Shown here piece after piece: positions 25,011 to 33,096 of a stretch of DNA of 64,000 bases. The translations under genes were made by a program, and so were the position numbers. Position 1 is the first letter of the stretch; every line of letters begins with the position of its first letter. The notes beneath the pieces were generated by a model. The model was not told where the DNA came from, searched no databases, and saw only the letters and a program-made list of their open reading frames with translations. This stretch comes from JAHWKI01 sp035513575 (GTDB lineage: Bacteria > Gemmatimonadota > Gemmatimonadetes > Longimicrobiales > RSA9), in contig DATKBW010000015.1 in NCBI GenBank assembly GCA_035513575.1, positions 82,492-146,491 of the forward strand, in the 5' to 3' direction.

Positions 25011-26672
25011 ATGCTGATCGAGCTCCGGATCGAGAATTTCGCGGTCATCGAGCGCCTCTCCGTGCGCCTCGACCGGGGTCTGAACGTACTGACCGGCGAG
25101 ACCGGTGCGGGCAAGTCCATCATCGTGGGCGCTCTCGCGCTGCTGCTGGGCGAGCGCGCGTCGGCCGAGGCGGTGCGCGCGGGCGCGGAGCGGGCGGTCG
25201 TCGAGGGGGTGTTCGATGTGGCCGGTCGCGAGGACATCCGCGCCCTGCTCCGGCAGCAGGGCCTCGAGACCGAGGACGGGCTGCTGATCCTCCGGCGCGA
25301 GGTCGCGGTCGAGGGTCGCAATCGGGCCTGGGTGAACGGCTCCGCCAGCACCGCGGGGGTCGTGGGCGTGCTGGGGTCGCGCCTGGTCGACCTCCACGGC
25401 CAGCACGAGCACCAGGCGCTCCTGCGCACCGACGCCCAGCGCGACATCCTGGACGCCTATGCCGGCCACGGCCCGACCGTCGAGCGGCTGGGCGCCGCCC
25501 ACGCGGCGCTGCGCCAGGCCCGGGAGGAGCTGGAGACGCTGGATGCCCGCCGCAGGGAGGTCGAGCAGCGGGCCGATTTCCTGCGCTTCCAGCTCCAGGA
25601 GATCGAGGCCGCCGCCGTCGAGCCGGACGAAGAGCCGGGGCTGGAGGAAGAGAGCCGCCGCCTCGCCCATGCCGAGGACCTGGCCCGGCTGTCGGAGGGC
25701 CTGCACCACGCCCTCTACGAGGCGGACCGCTCCGTCACCGCCGTCCTGGGCGAGCTGCGCCGGGACCTCGATGCCCTCATCGCCATCGACCGCGCGCAGG
25801 AAAGCGCCCGGGAGATGCTCGAGGCGGCGTACTACACCGTCGAGGAGCTGGGCCGCCGCATGGGGGACTACGCCAGCCGCATCGAGCACGACCCCGCCCG
25901 TCTGGACGCCATCCAGCGTCGACAGGACCTCCTCTACAGGCTGAAGCACAAGTACGGCCCCGCCCTGGCGGACGTCGCGGAGACCGGACGCCGGGCGCGG
26001 GAGGAGCTGGATCTCCTGGAGGGGCCGGGGTTCGAGCGGAAGGCGCTGGAGAAGCGGGAGGCCGAAGCGCGGACGGAGCTCGAGCGCCTCGCCGCGACGG
26101 TGTCCGGGGGGCGCCGCGAGGCTGCCGGGCGGCTGGCCCGCGAGGTCATGGAGGTCCTCCCCCAGCTCGGGCTCACGGGCGGCCGATTCACCGTCGGCCT
26201 CGAGCCGCTGCCGGAGCCGGGCCCGAACGGGGCCGAGCGCGTGGAGTTCCTGGTGGCGGTGAACGCGGGCTTCGAGCCGAAGGCGCTGGCCCGCGTCGCC
26301 TCCGGTGGGGAGCTCTCACGGGTCATGCTGGCGCTCAAGACCATCCTGGCCCGCGTGGACCACGTCCCGACGCTGGTGTTCGACGAGATCGATGCCGGGA
26401 TCGGCGGCCGCGTGGCCGTTCAGGTCGGGGGGAAGCTGCGGGAGGTGGCCGGACACCACCAGGTGTTCGCCATCACGCACCTGCCCCAGATCGCGTCCCG
26501 GGCGGACCACCACCTGCTGGTCCGGAAGACCGAGAGCGCGGCCGTGACGACGACCTCCCTCGAGGAGCTGGCGGGGGAGAACCGGGTCCGGGAGCTGGCG
26601 CGGATGCTCGGCGGTGACCCCGAGAGCGACACCAGCCTCGACCACGCCCGGGAGCTGCTCGCGGCCGGCTGA
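25011..26672 (+). CDS. recN: DNA repair protein RecN
   Basis: SMC-like ATPase acting early in double-strand-break repair. 553 aa. N-terminal ATPase half with Walker A TGETGAGKSIIVGAL; long coiled-coil arms (about 150-360); C-terminal half with ABC signature ASGGELSRVMLALK and Walker B TLVFDEIDAGIGG. ATG 25011 has no ribosome site but follows a good promoter at leaderless distance. Its stop is one base from the stop of the convergent receptor gene. Confidence 0.96.
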   Translation: MLIELRIENFAVIERLSVRLDRGLNVLTGETGAGKSIIVGALALLLGERASAEAVRAGAERAVVEGVFDVAGREDIRALLRQQGLETEDGLLILRREVAVEGRNRAWVNGSASTAGVVGVLGSRLVDLHGQHEHQALLRTDAQRDILDAYAGHGPTVERLGAAHAALRQAREELETLDARRREVEQRADFLRFQLQEIEAAAVEPDEEPGLEEESRRLAHAEDLARLSEGLHHALYEADRSVTAVLGELRRDLDALIAIDRAQESAREMLEAAYYTVEELGRRMGDYASRIEHDPARLDAIQRRQDLLYRLKHKYGPALADVAETGRRAREELDLLEGPGFERKALEKREAEARTELERLAATVSGGRREAAGRLAREVMEVLPQLGLTGGRFTVGLEPLPEPGPNGAERVEFLVAVNAGFEPKALARVASGGELSRVMLALKTILARVDHVPTLVFDEIDAGIGGRVAVQVGGKLREVAGHHQVFAITHLPQIASRADHHLLVRKTESAAVTTTSLEELAGENRVRELARMLGGDPESDTSLDHARELLAAG

Positions 26673-26673
26673 C

Positions 26674-29514
26674 CTAGAAGTCGTACCGGAGGCGGAGCAT
26701 CGTGAACCGACCCAGCTCCGGGACTCCCACGAAGCTGCGGTACGCCGTATTGAGCACGTTCTGAACGCTGAGCTGCGTGGAGAAACCGGTGCGGCCGAAC
26801 CGGTAGCCGAGGTTCAGGTCGAGCAGGAGCGCCGAGTCGACGCAGACCCCGGCCCCGGTGCTGGTGCCGCCGATGATGCAGTCCGTCCCCACGAACGCGG
26901 CCGAGTTGACCGGGAACGCGGACGTGTAGCGCCCGCGCAGCTCCCCGTTCACGCCCCGCTCCTCGTTGCGGTAGTTGATCCGGGCGCTCGCCTTCTGGTC
27001 GGCGGCGTTCAGGGCCACGACGCGACCACCCCCGCCGGCCTGCGTGCACGCGGCCTCGTCCAGCTCCCCGTCGCTGCCGACGCAGAACCAGTCGTTGCTC
27101 ACCAGCGACGCGGTCACCCCCAGCTGCCAGTGGTCGCTGATCAGGGCCGTGGCCGACAGGTCGGCGCCCCACAGGTCCACCTCGCCGAAGTTCTGGTAGG
27201 TCACCATGATGTTGGCGTTGTCGGGACTGTTCACGTCGTTCGACGACACCACGGCCGCCGGCACCCCGCCGAGACCCCGCAGCGCGGCCGCGTTCTCGGC
27301 GGCGTTCGGATCACCCGCGGCCGTCAGCTCCTGCTCGAGCCACGCCTCCAGGTCGTCCGGGTTCAGCTGGAGCAGCGGCGTCACCGGGATCAGCGGCGAG
27401 ACGAAATTGCTCCGGTTCTCGTACCACACGTCCGCCGCGAGAAGGAGCTTCTGCCCGAGCAGCCCCTTGTAGCCCACCTCCACCGTCTGGGTGGCGGACT
27501 CTTCCACGGAGGGGAACTCGAAGGCCGCGTCCGTCAGCGCCGTGAGCCGCGTGACCTGCTGCGTCGTCAGGTCGCGGATGTCGATCCCCACGTCCGCATC
27601 CGACGGGCTCAGGGTCTGAAGGCGGCCGTAGGTCGGCGCATCGATCTGCCCCAGCTGGAACGCCGCCCGCAGGACCAGGTCCCAGAGGTTGGCGGTGCTC
27701 ACGTCCAGCAGATCGCTCGGGGCCGCCCCGACGGCCGCCGCGTAGGGCGAGCGCATGCCCGTGAGGCTCCCCCCCGTCATGAAGTCGTACCCGGCGTTCC
27801 CCGTGCCCTGCGCACGGATGTGATAGCCGAGGACGTTCAGCGGGAACGGCGCCGGGCCGCCGCTGAGATCGAGGAAGAGGTTGATGGTGGAGGGGTTCGA
27901 GAAGGCCCTGTTGTACGTGAGCCGGAAGTTGTGATCCTGCAAGGGCTTGAAGACCACGGCGGCCCGTGGCGAGAAGACGATGTGGTCCACGTGCGAGTGG
28001 TGGTCCGCCCGGCCGGCGAGGACGAGGTCGAACCGGGGGCTCAGCGCGGTCTGCGACTGGATGTACGCCCCGGCTTCGGTGACGTTGTCGTCGTCTTCGT
28101 GCTCGCCGTGGATGGTGCCGCGCGTCTCCGGGCGGGTGTGCAGCACATCGAGACCGTAGGTGAGGTCCGCCCACGGGGTCGTGGAGCCGTGCTGCAGCTG
28201 GCCCACGATCATCTTCGAGTTGTCGATGATCGCCGCGCCGTCGCGGAGCAGGTAGGTGTCCCCGGCGTCGCTCGTGTTCAGGTAGACCTGGCCGAACCAG
28301 CGGTCCTGCGAGCCGCGCAGCTGGTAGAAGCTGTTGAGCCAGTTGGTCGCCTGCCCCGCGCCGATACCCGTCAGCTCGATCGCCTTCGCCGCCATCGTGG
28401 TGCCGGCGGTGAACACGGCGGTGAAGCGGTCGGTGACGCGCCAGTCGGTGCGCAGCTCCCCCGAGTACCGCCGGATCCCGTAATCCCGCAGCCCTACCCG
28501 GGTGTCCGGGTCGAACGGGAGCCGCTGGTCCCGGTAGAACTCCTCCACCGGGTCGACATAGATCCACTCGTTGGCTTCCAGGTACTGCCCCGAGAGCTTC
28601 ACGCCGAAGCGCTGGTCGTCACCGACCACGTGGGCGGTCCGGAAGGTCGTCTGGAACGCCCACCGCTCCGCGAGGTCGCGGTCGAACCTGTCCTGGAATC
28701 CCCCGGCGGTCTGGTTCGCCCGCAGCCCCCCCGCCACGGTCACGGTGGTGCCGGGGTGGTCGAAGGGGGAGCGGGTGAGCACGTGCAGCACGCCGTTGGC
28801 CGTGTTCGGGCCGTAGAGCGCGGAGCCGGGGCCCAGCACGACTTCCATCCGCTCGATGTCCTCGTTGTTGGCCGGGATGAAGTGCAGGAGGTTCACCCGG
28901 AGGGACGGAATGCTCGCGATCCGGTAGTCGGTGAGGGTGTGCAGCGACCCCGAGAAGACGTTGTTGAACCCCCGCGCGACGACGTTCGTCGCCTGGATCC
29001 CCTGCTGGATGACGTCGACTCCGGGAACCGAGCGCAGGTGGTCGACCGGCGTGATGGCCACCGTCTCGCGGATGTCGCGCGTGTCCACGATGGCGACCGT
29101 GGCCGGCGCCTCGATCATCTTCTCCTCCTGCCTGGACGCGCTCACGACGATGCCGGTGAGCTGGAAGGCCTGCTCCCCCACGCTCACGGCCACCATGGCG
29201 GTCTGACCCGGCTCGACGGTCACGCCCTCGACCCGTCCCTGCTCGTACCCGAGGACGTCCACGGTGAGGGAGTACCGGCCCGGGGGGATGGATCGCAGGA
29301 TGAACCGCCCGCCGCCTCCCGCCAGCGTCTCGGCCACGCGCGTGCCGGCGGCGTTCCACACTCGCACGTGCGCGCTTTCCAGCGGCTCGCCGGTGCGCGC
29401 ATTCGTCACCGTGCCTCCGACCGCACCGGACTGCGCGGCGAGAGGCGAGCCGATCAGCAGCAGGAAACCGAACAGGCATCCGACGATGTACTGGCCGCGC
29501 CCGATCAGGTGCAT
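26674..29514 (-). CDS. TonB-dependent outer-membrane receptor with carboxypeptidase-like N-terminal domain
   Basis: About 946 aa. Signal peptide (about 1-27, GCLFGFLLLIGSPLAAQ), then a carboxypeptidase-regulatory-like beta-sandwich (VGGTVTNARTGEPLESAHVRV), a plug domain (about 120-235, RMEVVLGPGSALYGPNTANGVLHV), and a 22-strand barrel ending in the outer-membrane insertion signal TMLRLRYDF. Two Cys pairs lie in predicted extracellular loops. I chose the ATG at 29514, which gives a normal signal peptide; the upstream frame is Arg-rich. No transporter, TonB or SusD-like partner is nearby, so the substrate is unknown. Confidence 0.9.
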   Translation of the reverse strand: MHLIGRGQYIVGCLFGFLLLIGSPLAAQSGAVGGTVTNARTGEPLESAHVRVWNAAGTRVAETLAGGGGRFILRSIPPGRYSLTVDVLGYEQGRVEGVTVEPGQTAMVAVSVGEQAFQLTGIVVSASRQEEKMIEAPATVAIVDTRDIRETVAITPVDHLRSVPGVDVIQQGIQATNVVARGFNNVFSGSLHTLTDYRIASIPSLRVNLLHFIPANNEDIERMEVVLGPGSALYGPNTANGVLHVLTRSPFDHPGTTVTVAGGLRANQTAGGFQDRFDRDLAERWAFQTTFRTAHVVGDDQRFGVKLSGQYLEANEWIYVDPVEEFYRDQRLPFDPDTRVGLRDYGIRRYSGELRTDWRVTDRFTAVFTAGTTMAAKAIELTGIGAGQATNWLNSFYQLRGSQDRWFGQVYLNTSDAGDTYLLRDGAAIIDNSKMIVGQLQHGSTTPWADLTYGLDVLHTRPETRGTIHGEHEDDDNVTEAGAYIQSQTALSPRFDLVLAGRADHHSHVDHIVFSPRAAVVFKPLQDHNFRLTYNRAFSNPSTINLFLDLSGGPAPFPLNVLGYHIRAQGTGNAGYDFMTGGSLTGMRSPYAAAVGAAPSDLLDVSTANLWDLVLRAAFQLGQIDAPTYGRLQTLSPSDADVGIDIRDLTTQQVTRLTALTDAAFEFPSVEESATQTVEVGYKGLLGQKLLLAADVWYENRSNFVSPLIPVTPLLQLNPDDLEAWLEQELTAAGDPNAAENAAALRGLGGVPAAVVSSNDVNSPDNANIMVTYQNFGEVDLWGADLSATALISDHWQLGVTASLVSNDWFCVGSDGELDEAACTQAGGGGRVVALNAADQKASARINYRNEERGVNGELRGRYTSAFPVNSAAFVGTDCIIGGTSTGAGVCVDSALLLDLNLGYRFGRTGFSTQLSVQNVLNTAYRSFVGVPELGRFTMLRLRYDF

Positions 29515-29622
29515 GGGAGTCGTCCTCGTCTCCGGGCGCGGCGCGGTGCCGCGCTCCCTGGCTTGTTCGCGAGTGAATGGTCCGTGGGCGCGAAGGGTTG
29601 TGCACCGCCCAGGAGTGACCCA

Positions 29623-29652
29623 AGAGTAGGCGGCGGTGTTCCGGCTCGTCAA
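29623..29652 (-). promoter_or_regulatory. Possible promoter of the TonB-dependent receptor gene
   Basis: On the minus strand TTGACG (29652-29647) and TACTCT (29628-29623) are 18 bp apart. It would give a leader of about 100 bases before the receptor start at 29514. Confidence 0.4.
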
Positions 29653-29684
29653 GGCTGTCCGCCGCCCGCACCCCGCCCTCCTGC

Positions 29685-29713
29685 TGGACAGGACACCGGG
29701 CCGCGCCTAAGTT
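29685..29713 (+). promoter_or_regulatory. Possible promoter of the lipoprotein gene
   Basis: TGGACA (29685-29690), 17 bp, TAAGTT (29708-29713), about 55 bases before the lipoprotein start and back-to-back with the receptor promoter. Confidence 0.38.
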
Positions 29714-29776
29714 TCTGTCGTGCGCCGGCCGTCCGGCCCGGCTCCTCGCTCGTCTGACCCGCTCACGGAGATTCCC

Positions 29777-30310
29777 ATGAAGCTCGTTCGTGCCACAGGC
29801 TTCGCCCTGCTGCTTTCCACCGGCTTCCTGACCGGGTGCGATAATGACGGGACCGGGCCGTCGTCCGACCGCTTCGTGGGGTCCTGGTCCGCCACCAGCT
29901 TCTCCTACACGGACGCCTCCAATCCCGCCCTCTCGCTCGACATCATCACGCACCTCGGCGGCACGCTGGCCATCACGGTGGCGCAGGACCTGTCGTTCAC
30001 GGGCACGCTCAATATCCCCAACGTCACGCCCGTGGCCCTGCCCATCGGGGGAGACATCTCCCTGAACGCCGCAGGCGACAGCGTCACGGTGGTCTGGAAT
30101 GCTACCACCGCCAGCTACACGACTCCGGACACCGAGAACTGCCCCGGCGGCCGCCTCCTCGATGACTTCACCGCCTCATTCAGCTTCAACGAGACGGAGA
30201 CGATCCTCACCATCACGGAGACCGACGCCGACTTCGACTTCCCGGACCAGATCGACCCGCGCTGCGCGGTTCCGGCGGTCGTCGTCGTGCGACTCCAGCG
30301 CACTTCCTGA
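29777..30310 (+). CDS. Predicted lipoprotein of unknown function
   Basis: 177 aa. Signal peptide with lipobox LTGC (Cys about 21), then an Asp/Asn/Gly linker and a beta-rich domain (FVGSWSATSFSYTD, LAITVAQDLSFTGTL, ILTITETDADFDF) that looks like the lipocalin-like domain of many environmental lipoproteins; I do not place it more closely. GGAG precedes ATG 29777 by 8 bases. It is divergent from the TonB-dependent receptor and followed by a strong terminator, so it is a single-gene unit. Confidence 0.8.
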   Translation: MKLVRATGFALLLSTGFLTGCDNDGTGPSSDRFVGSWSATSFSYTDASNPALSLDIITHLGGTLAITVAQDLSFTGTLNIPNVTPVALPIGGDISLNAAGDSVTVVWNATTASYTTPDTENCPGGRLLDDFTASFSFNETETILTITETDADFDFPDQIDPRCAVPAVVVVRLQRTS

Positions 30311-30325
30311 CCGGCTGCTATCGAC

Positions 30326-30370
30326 GACGGCCTCGTCCCGCGTGTTCGGGGACGGGGCCGTCTCCTTTCC
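30326..30370 (+). terminator. Intrinsic terminator of the lipoprotein gene
   Basis: A 14-bp stem (30326-30339 with 30349-30362, one G-U pair, 9-base loop) is followed by TCCTTTCC. It ends the lipoprotein transcript before the tRNA promoter. Confidence 0.7.
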
Positions 30371-30429
30371 CGCTTCCTTTTCCGGCATCGGTGACCTTCG
30401 CCGGGCGCGCCGACGGTTCGGTCTTCGGG

Positions 30430-30458
30430 TTGACCTGAACCGGCCGCATGGGTACGTT
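30430..30458 (+). promoter_or_regulatory. Promoter of the tRNA-Gly/tRNA-Cys unit
   Basis: TTGACC (30430-30435), 17 bp, TACGTT (30453-30458), then the mature tRNA-Gly 15 bases further on, the usual distance for a tRNA promoter. Confidence 0.65.
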
Positions 30459-30473
30459 TTTACACCGATTTTG

Positions 30474-30546
30474 GCGGGACTAGCTCAGTTGGTAGAGCGT
30501 CACGTTGCCAACGTGAAGGTCGCCGGTTCGAGCCCGGTGTCCCGCT
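30474..30546 (+). tRNA. tRNA-Gly (GCC)
   Basis: 73 bases fold as a cloverleaf: acceptor GCGGGAC/GTCCCGC, D arm with AGCTCAGTTGGTAGAGC, anticodon stem TCACG/CGTGA with loop TTGCCAA (anticodon GCC), T arm with GGTTCGAGCC. Discriminator T; CCA is not encoded. Confidence 0.97.
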
Positions 30547-30549
30547 CTG

Positions 30550-30575
30550 ACGGCCTCGGTCACCGCCGAGGCCGT
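30550..30575 (+). terminator. Hairpin between tRNA-Gly and tRNA-Cys
   Basis: A perfect 10-bp stem (ACGGCCTCGG with CCGAGGCCGT) and 6-base loop; only a short T run (GTTTG) follows. It could be a weak terminator or a processing signal between the two tRNAs. Confidence 0.45.
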
Positions 30576-30589
30576 ACGTTTGCCCCATC

Positions 30590-30660
30590 GGGCCCGTAGC
30601 CAAGTGGTTAGGCAGAGGACTGCAAATCCTTGAACGGCGGTTCGAATCCGCCCGGGCCCT
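30590..30660 (+). tRNA. tRNA-Cys (GCA)
   Basis: 71 bases: acceptor GGGCCCG/CGGGCCC, D arm GCCAAGTGGTTAGGC, anticodon loop CTGCAAA (anticodon GCA), T arm GGCGG/CCGCC with loop TTCGAAT. CCA not encoded. Starts 43 bases after tRNA-Gly. Confidence 0.96.
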
Positions 30661-30668
30661 CTGATGAC

Positions 30669-30702
30669 GAAGCGCCGCGTCCTTGCCGGACAGCGGCGCT
30701 TC
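30669..30702. terminator. Hairpin between convergent tRNA-Cys and greA
   Basis: GAAGCGCCGC (30669-30678) pairs with GCGGCGCTTC (30693-30702), with an inner GTCC/GGAC extension. It sits between the two convergent 3' ends. Neither strand has a long T run, so a bidirectional terminator is only probable. Confidence 0.45.
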
Positions 30703-30730
30703 GACGTTCATCGGCGGGACGCCGCGCCGG

Positions 30731-31204
30731 TCAGTTCAGGGTCATGGGAAGCGTGCGGAGCTTCATGATCTCGAACACCCGCTGGCCGGCCGGGAGCTGG
30801 ATCACGACCTCCTCGCCCTCCCGGGCTCCCATGAGCCCCCGCGCCAGCGGGGAGGCCATCGAGATATGCCCCTTGTCCAGGTCCATGAAGTCGCCGGCCA
30901 CGATGGTGTATTCGTACTCGTCTCCCGACGTCTTCTCCCGGACCTTCATCCAGCTGCCGAAGCCCGCCCGGTCCGCCGGGATCGCGGCGACGTCGATGTT
31001 CGACAGCTCGCGCAGCCGCGTGGTCAGGTGGTTGAGCCGCGCCTGCACGAACTGCTGGCGCTCCAGCGCGGACTTGTAGTCCGCGTTCTCCCGGAGGTCC
31101 CCGAGCTCCACGGCGGCCTTGATGGTCGCCGGGAGCGTCACGGTCAGCTCGTGCGTGAGGCGCTCGACCTCGCCCTCGAGCTTCTGGATGATCTCGTCAA
31201 GCAT
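30731..31204 (-). CDS. greA: Transcription elongation factor GreA
   Basis: Restarts backtracked RNA polymerase by stimulating transcript cleavage. 157 aa: N-terminal coiled-coil hairpin with the tip motif GDLRENADYKSA (the acidic Asp and Glu that hold magnesium) and a C-terminal FKBP-like domain (YTIVAGDFMDLDKGHISMASPLARGLMG). The ATG at 31204 fits the family N-terminus; the longer frame upstream does not. A TACTTT box lies 7 bases before it, suggesting a leaderless transcript. Confidence 0.92.
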   Translation of the reverse strand: MLDEIIQKLEGEVERLTHELTVTLPATIKAAVELGDLRENADYKSALERQQFVQARLNHLTTRLRELSNIDVAAIPADRAGFGSWMKVREKTSGDEYEYTIVAGDFMDLDKGHISMASPLARGLMGAREGEEVVIQLPAGQRVFEIMKLRTLPMTLN

Positions 31205-31220
31205 GGCGGCAAAAGTAAGG

Positions 31221-31261
31221 ACGGTCCGGGAGAGAGGGAACCTCCAGCCCCGCCGGACCGT
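31221..31261. promoter_or_regulatory. Inverted repeat in the greA / secreted-protein divergent promoter region
   Basis: ACGGTCCGG (31221-31229) and CCGGACCGT (31253-31261) form a perfect 9-bp inverted repeat with 23 bases between the arms. The left arm overlaps the spacer of the likely greA promoter (-10 at 31217-31212, minus). Arms about three helical turns apart suggest an operator for a dimeric or tetrameric regulator; a long hairpin is the alternative. Confidence 0.5.
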
Positions 31262-31305
31262 AAGAGAGAGGCGGGTGAACGTACTGAATCGCAAGGAGTT
31301 AGGCA

Positions 31306-31950
31306 ATGACAACGAGAATCGCGGCCCTTGCCCTGGCGGCGCTGCTCGCTCCCGCCGGCGTGGCGGCCCAGCAGGCCGGGGGGTGGTGGGCTCCCGTGGC
31401 CGAGCAGCTTCCCGCGACGAACGAGCGCCCCGGTCTGGTCTGCAGCATCGCCCCCGACCTGCCGGCGTGTCGCGGTGATGCCGCGCGAGAGGGGGATCGC
31501 GAGGCGCAGCGCCGGGACCGCGATGCCGCCGGGCGTGCGGGGCGGGACGATGGCCGCCGTGTCGAGGGACGCCGCGGCAATGGCCCGCCCTTCTGCCGGA
31601 ACGGCCAGGGCCACCCGGTGCACGGGCGCCAGTGGTGCCGTGACAAGGGGTGGGACCAGGGCGGCTGGAGCGACGTGACCTGGGGCGACGTCATCCTGGG
31701 ACCCCGCGAGCGGACCCGTGACGGCGAACGCCTCGATCGCGGAGCCCTCGCCGACGTCCTCGGGGACGTGGTCCTCCGCCGGCTCGATGCCCACGCCCGC
31801 ACCGTCAATGGCGGGCCCCTGGAGGGCCGGTTCGTCGACGGTCGCACCCGGGTCCTCCAGGTCCGGGCGGGTGATGTGCCGCTCGCCGAGCTCCTGGACG
31901 CCAACCGCGACGGGCGCATCGATCGCATCCTCGTGCTGACGCCGCGCTAG
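31306..31950 (+). CDS. Secreted protein with two-Cys motif and EF-hand-like loop, unknown function
   Basis: 214 aa. Signal peptide (about 1-22, ending GVAAQQ). A highly charged Arg/Asp stretch (about 58-88) precedes a motif of two cysteines (FCRNGQGHPVHGRQWC, about 97-112). Near the C-terminus DANRDGRID matches the calcium-binding loop of EF-hands or dockerins. I do not recognise the family. AAGGAG precedes ATG 31306. It is divergent from greA and ends in a strong terminator. Confidence 0.75.
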   Translation: MTTRIAALALAALLAPAGVAAQQAGGWWAPVAEQLPATNERPGLVCSIAPDLPACRGDAAREGDREAQRRDRDAAGRAGRDDGRRVEGRRGNGPPFCRNGQGHPVHGRQWCRDKGWDQGGWSDVTWGDVILGPRERTRDGERLDRGALADVLGDVVLRRLDAHARTVNGGPLEGRFVDGRTRVLQVRAGDVPLAELLDANRDGRIDRILVLTPR

Positions 31951-31977
31951 CGCGCCGCACAGGGAACGGAATTTGCA

Positions 31978-32008
31978 CCCGCTCCGCCCCGCGCGGAGTG
32001 GGTTTTTT
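31978..32008 (+). terminator. Intrinsic terminator
   Basis: A 10-bp stem (31978-31987 with 31993-32002, one G-U pair), 5-base loop and six T. It ends the secreted-protein transcript 35 bases before the next gene. Confidence 0.85.
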
Positions 32009-32043
32009 CGTGCGCTCATGCACCAGAAAACGGGGGAGACGAC

Positions 32044-32718
32044 GTGTTCTCGAAGGGTCTTTCTGAAGGGGCGCGCAAGCGCGTGGAGCTGGCGGTCGCG
32101 GTGGCGCAGGAGAAGTTGCTGTCGACCCACGTGGACCATTCGCTCGACCTGATCGCACTCATCGACGAGCAGGTCAGCTTCACCGATGCCCTGGAGATCT
32201 ACGGGCGTCTGCTCCGCCTCGACGACGACGACGCGCAGAACATCACCACGCGGTCGCTGGCCATCCTCGGCGAGAAGGCGGGTGACGCCCCGGTGGTCGA
32301 GCCGAAGCGCCCGCCGCCGCGGCCGGAGCCCGAGGACGAGGACCGCGAGCCGAACGGCCGGTCGCTCTTTGGCGGGCTGCGCAACCGACTGCGGGGCCGG
32401 GTCAATGAGGAGCTGCGCCGGAAGATCGAGTTCATCGCGGCGAGGACGGAGGTCGCGCTGATCCGGACCCACACCGACAACGCCGTCCAGTTCGTGGGAA
32501 TCCTCCACGAGGAGCTGGAGGAAAAGGAGGCCGTCGAGCTGTATCTCGACGCGCTGGACGTCAGGGAGTCGATCGCCGAGGTCACCTATTTCCTGGCCCT
32601 TTCCCGTCTCGCCGACGACATCCTGCCCGCCCATGGCTCCAGCCTGGCCGCCAGGCGTCGGGGGGCGGGGATGCCGACGCACGCGGAGGTGGCCGGACCG
32701 CTGCACGCGTCCGAGTAG
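32044..32718 (+). CDS. Unknown cytoplasmic protein with an internally duplicated helical domain
   Basis: 224 aa, no signal peptide or membrane segment. Residues about 10-76 and 124-191 are two copies of one helical unit: KRVELA/RKIEFI, STHVDHSLDLIALIDEQV against RTHTDNAVQFVGILHEEL, then ALEIYGRLLRL against AVELYLDALDV. They are joined by a Pro/Glu-rich linker (about 85-105). GTG 32044 follows GGGGGAG. I know no named family. Preceded by a terminator and followed by a terminator-like hairpin, so it is probably alone. Confidence 0.7.
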   Translation: MFSKGLSEGARKRVELAVAVAQEKLLSTHVDHSLDLIALIDEQVSFTDALEIYGRLLRLDDDDAQNITTRSLAILGEKAGDAPVVEPKRPPPRPEPEDEDREPNGRSLFGGLRNRLRGRVNEELRRKIEFIAARTEVALIRTHTDNAVQFVGILHEELEEKEAVELYLDALDVRESIAEVTYFLALSRLADDILPAHGSSLAARRRGAGMPTHAEVAGPLHASE

Positions 32719-33096
32719 GCGGCCGCACGATGGCGCGATGGGATGGAGGGAGGAAGAGGGGGAGCGTGGCCGCGGGCCGCTCTTCCCCTCTCCGTTTCTT
32801 CAGGGCGGGTTTGTCCGGCACGGCGGGTGCATCACGGCGCCGTGCGGCTCGGGAGCCCGGATGTGGCACCGGGATTGCACAGCCCAGAGCCGGACGCAGG
32901 AAGACCACAAGGCGCACCGGAGTTCGGCCCCTCGGTTGAGCAGGCCGGGCGACAGCCGGGGCCTCGGGCCGGAGCGCCTGGTGTAATTCCTGCATGGGTC
33001 CGCGAACCGATCTCTCCGCTCGGGGCGGACGCGGTTCGAGTCGGCGGAGTCAAGGAGTCGAGAGCAATGGAATCCTTCATTTCAAGGAGACCTCAC
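32719..33096 (+). other. 378-base non-coding gap with one terminator-like hairpin
   Basis: An imperfect GAGGGG..AGCG / CGCT..CCCCTC hairpin at 32755-32790, followed by TCCGTTTCTTC, could terminate the previous gene. The remaining bases (32801-33083) show no open frame with coding character and no promoter I trust; the OmpA-like gene's promoter must lie here. Confidence 0.4.

Noticed and set aside
26614..29757. Plus-strand open frame of 1047 codons across the TonB-dependent receptor
   Set aside because: The minus strand encodes a full receptor with signal peptide, plug and terminal Phe; the plus frame shows only His/Arg/Val-rich shadow sequence.
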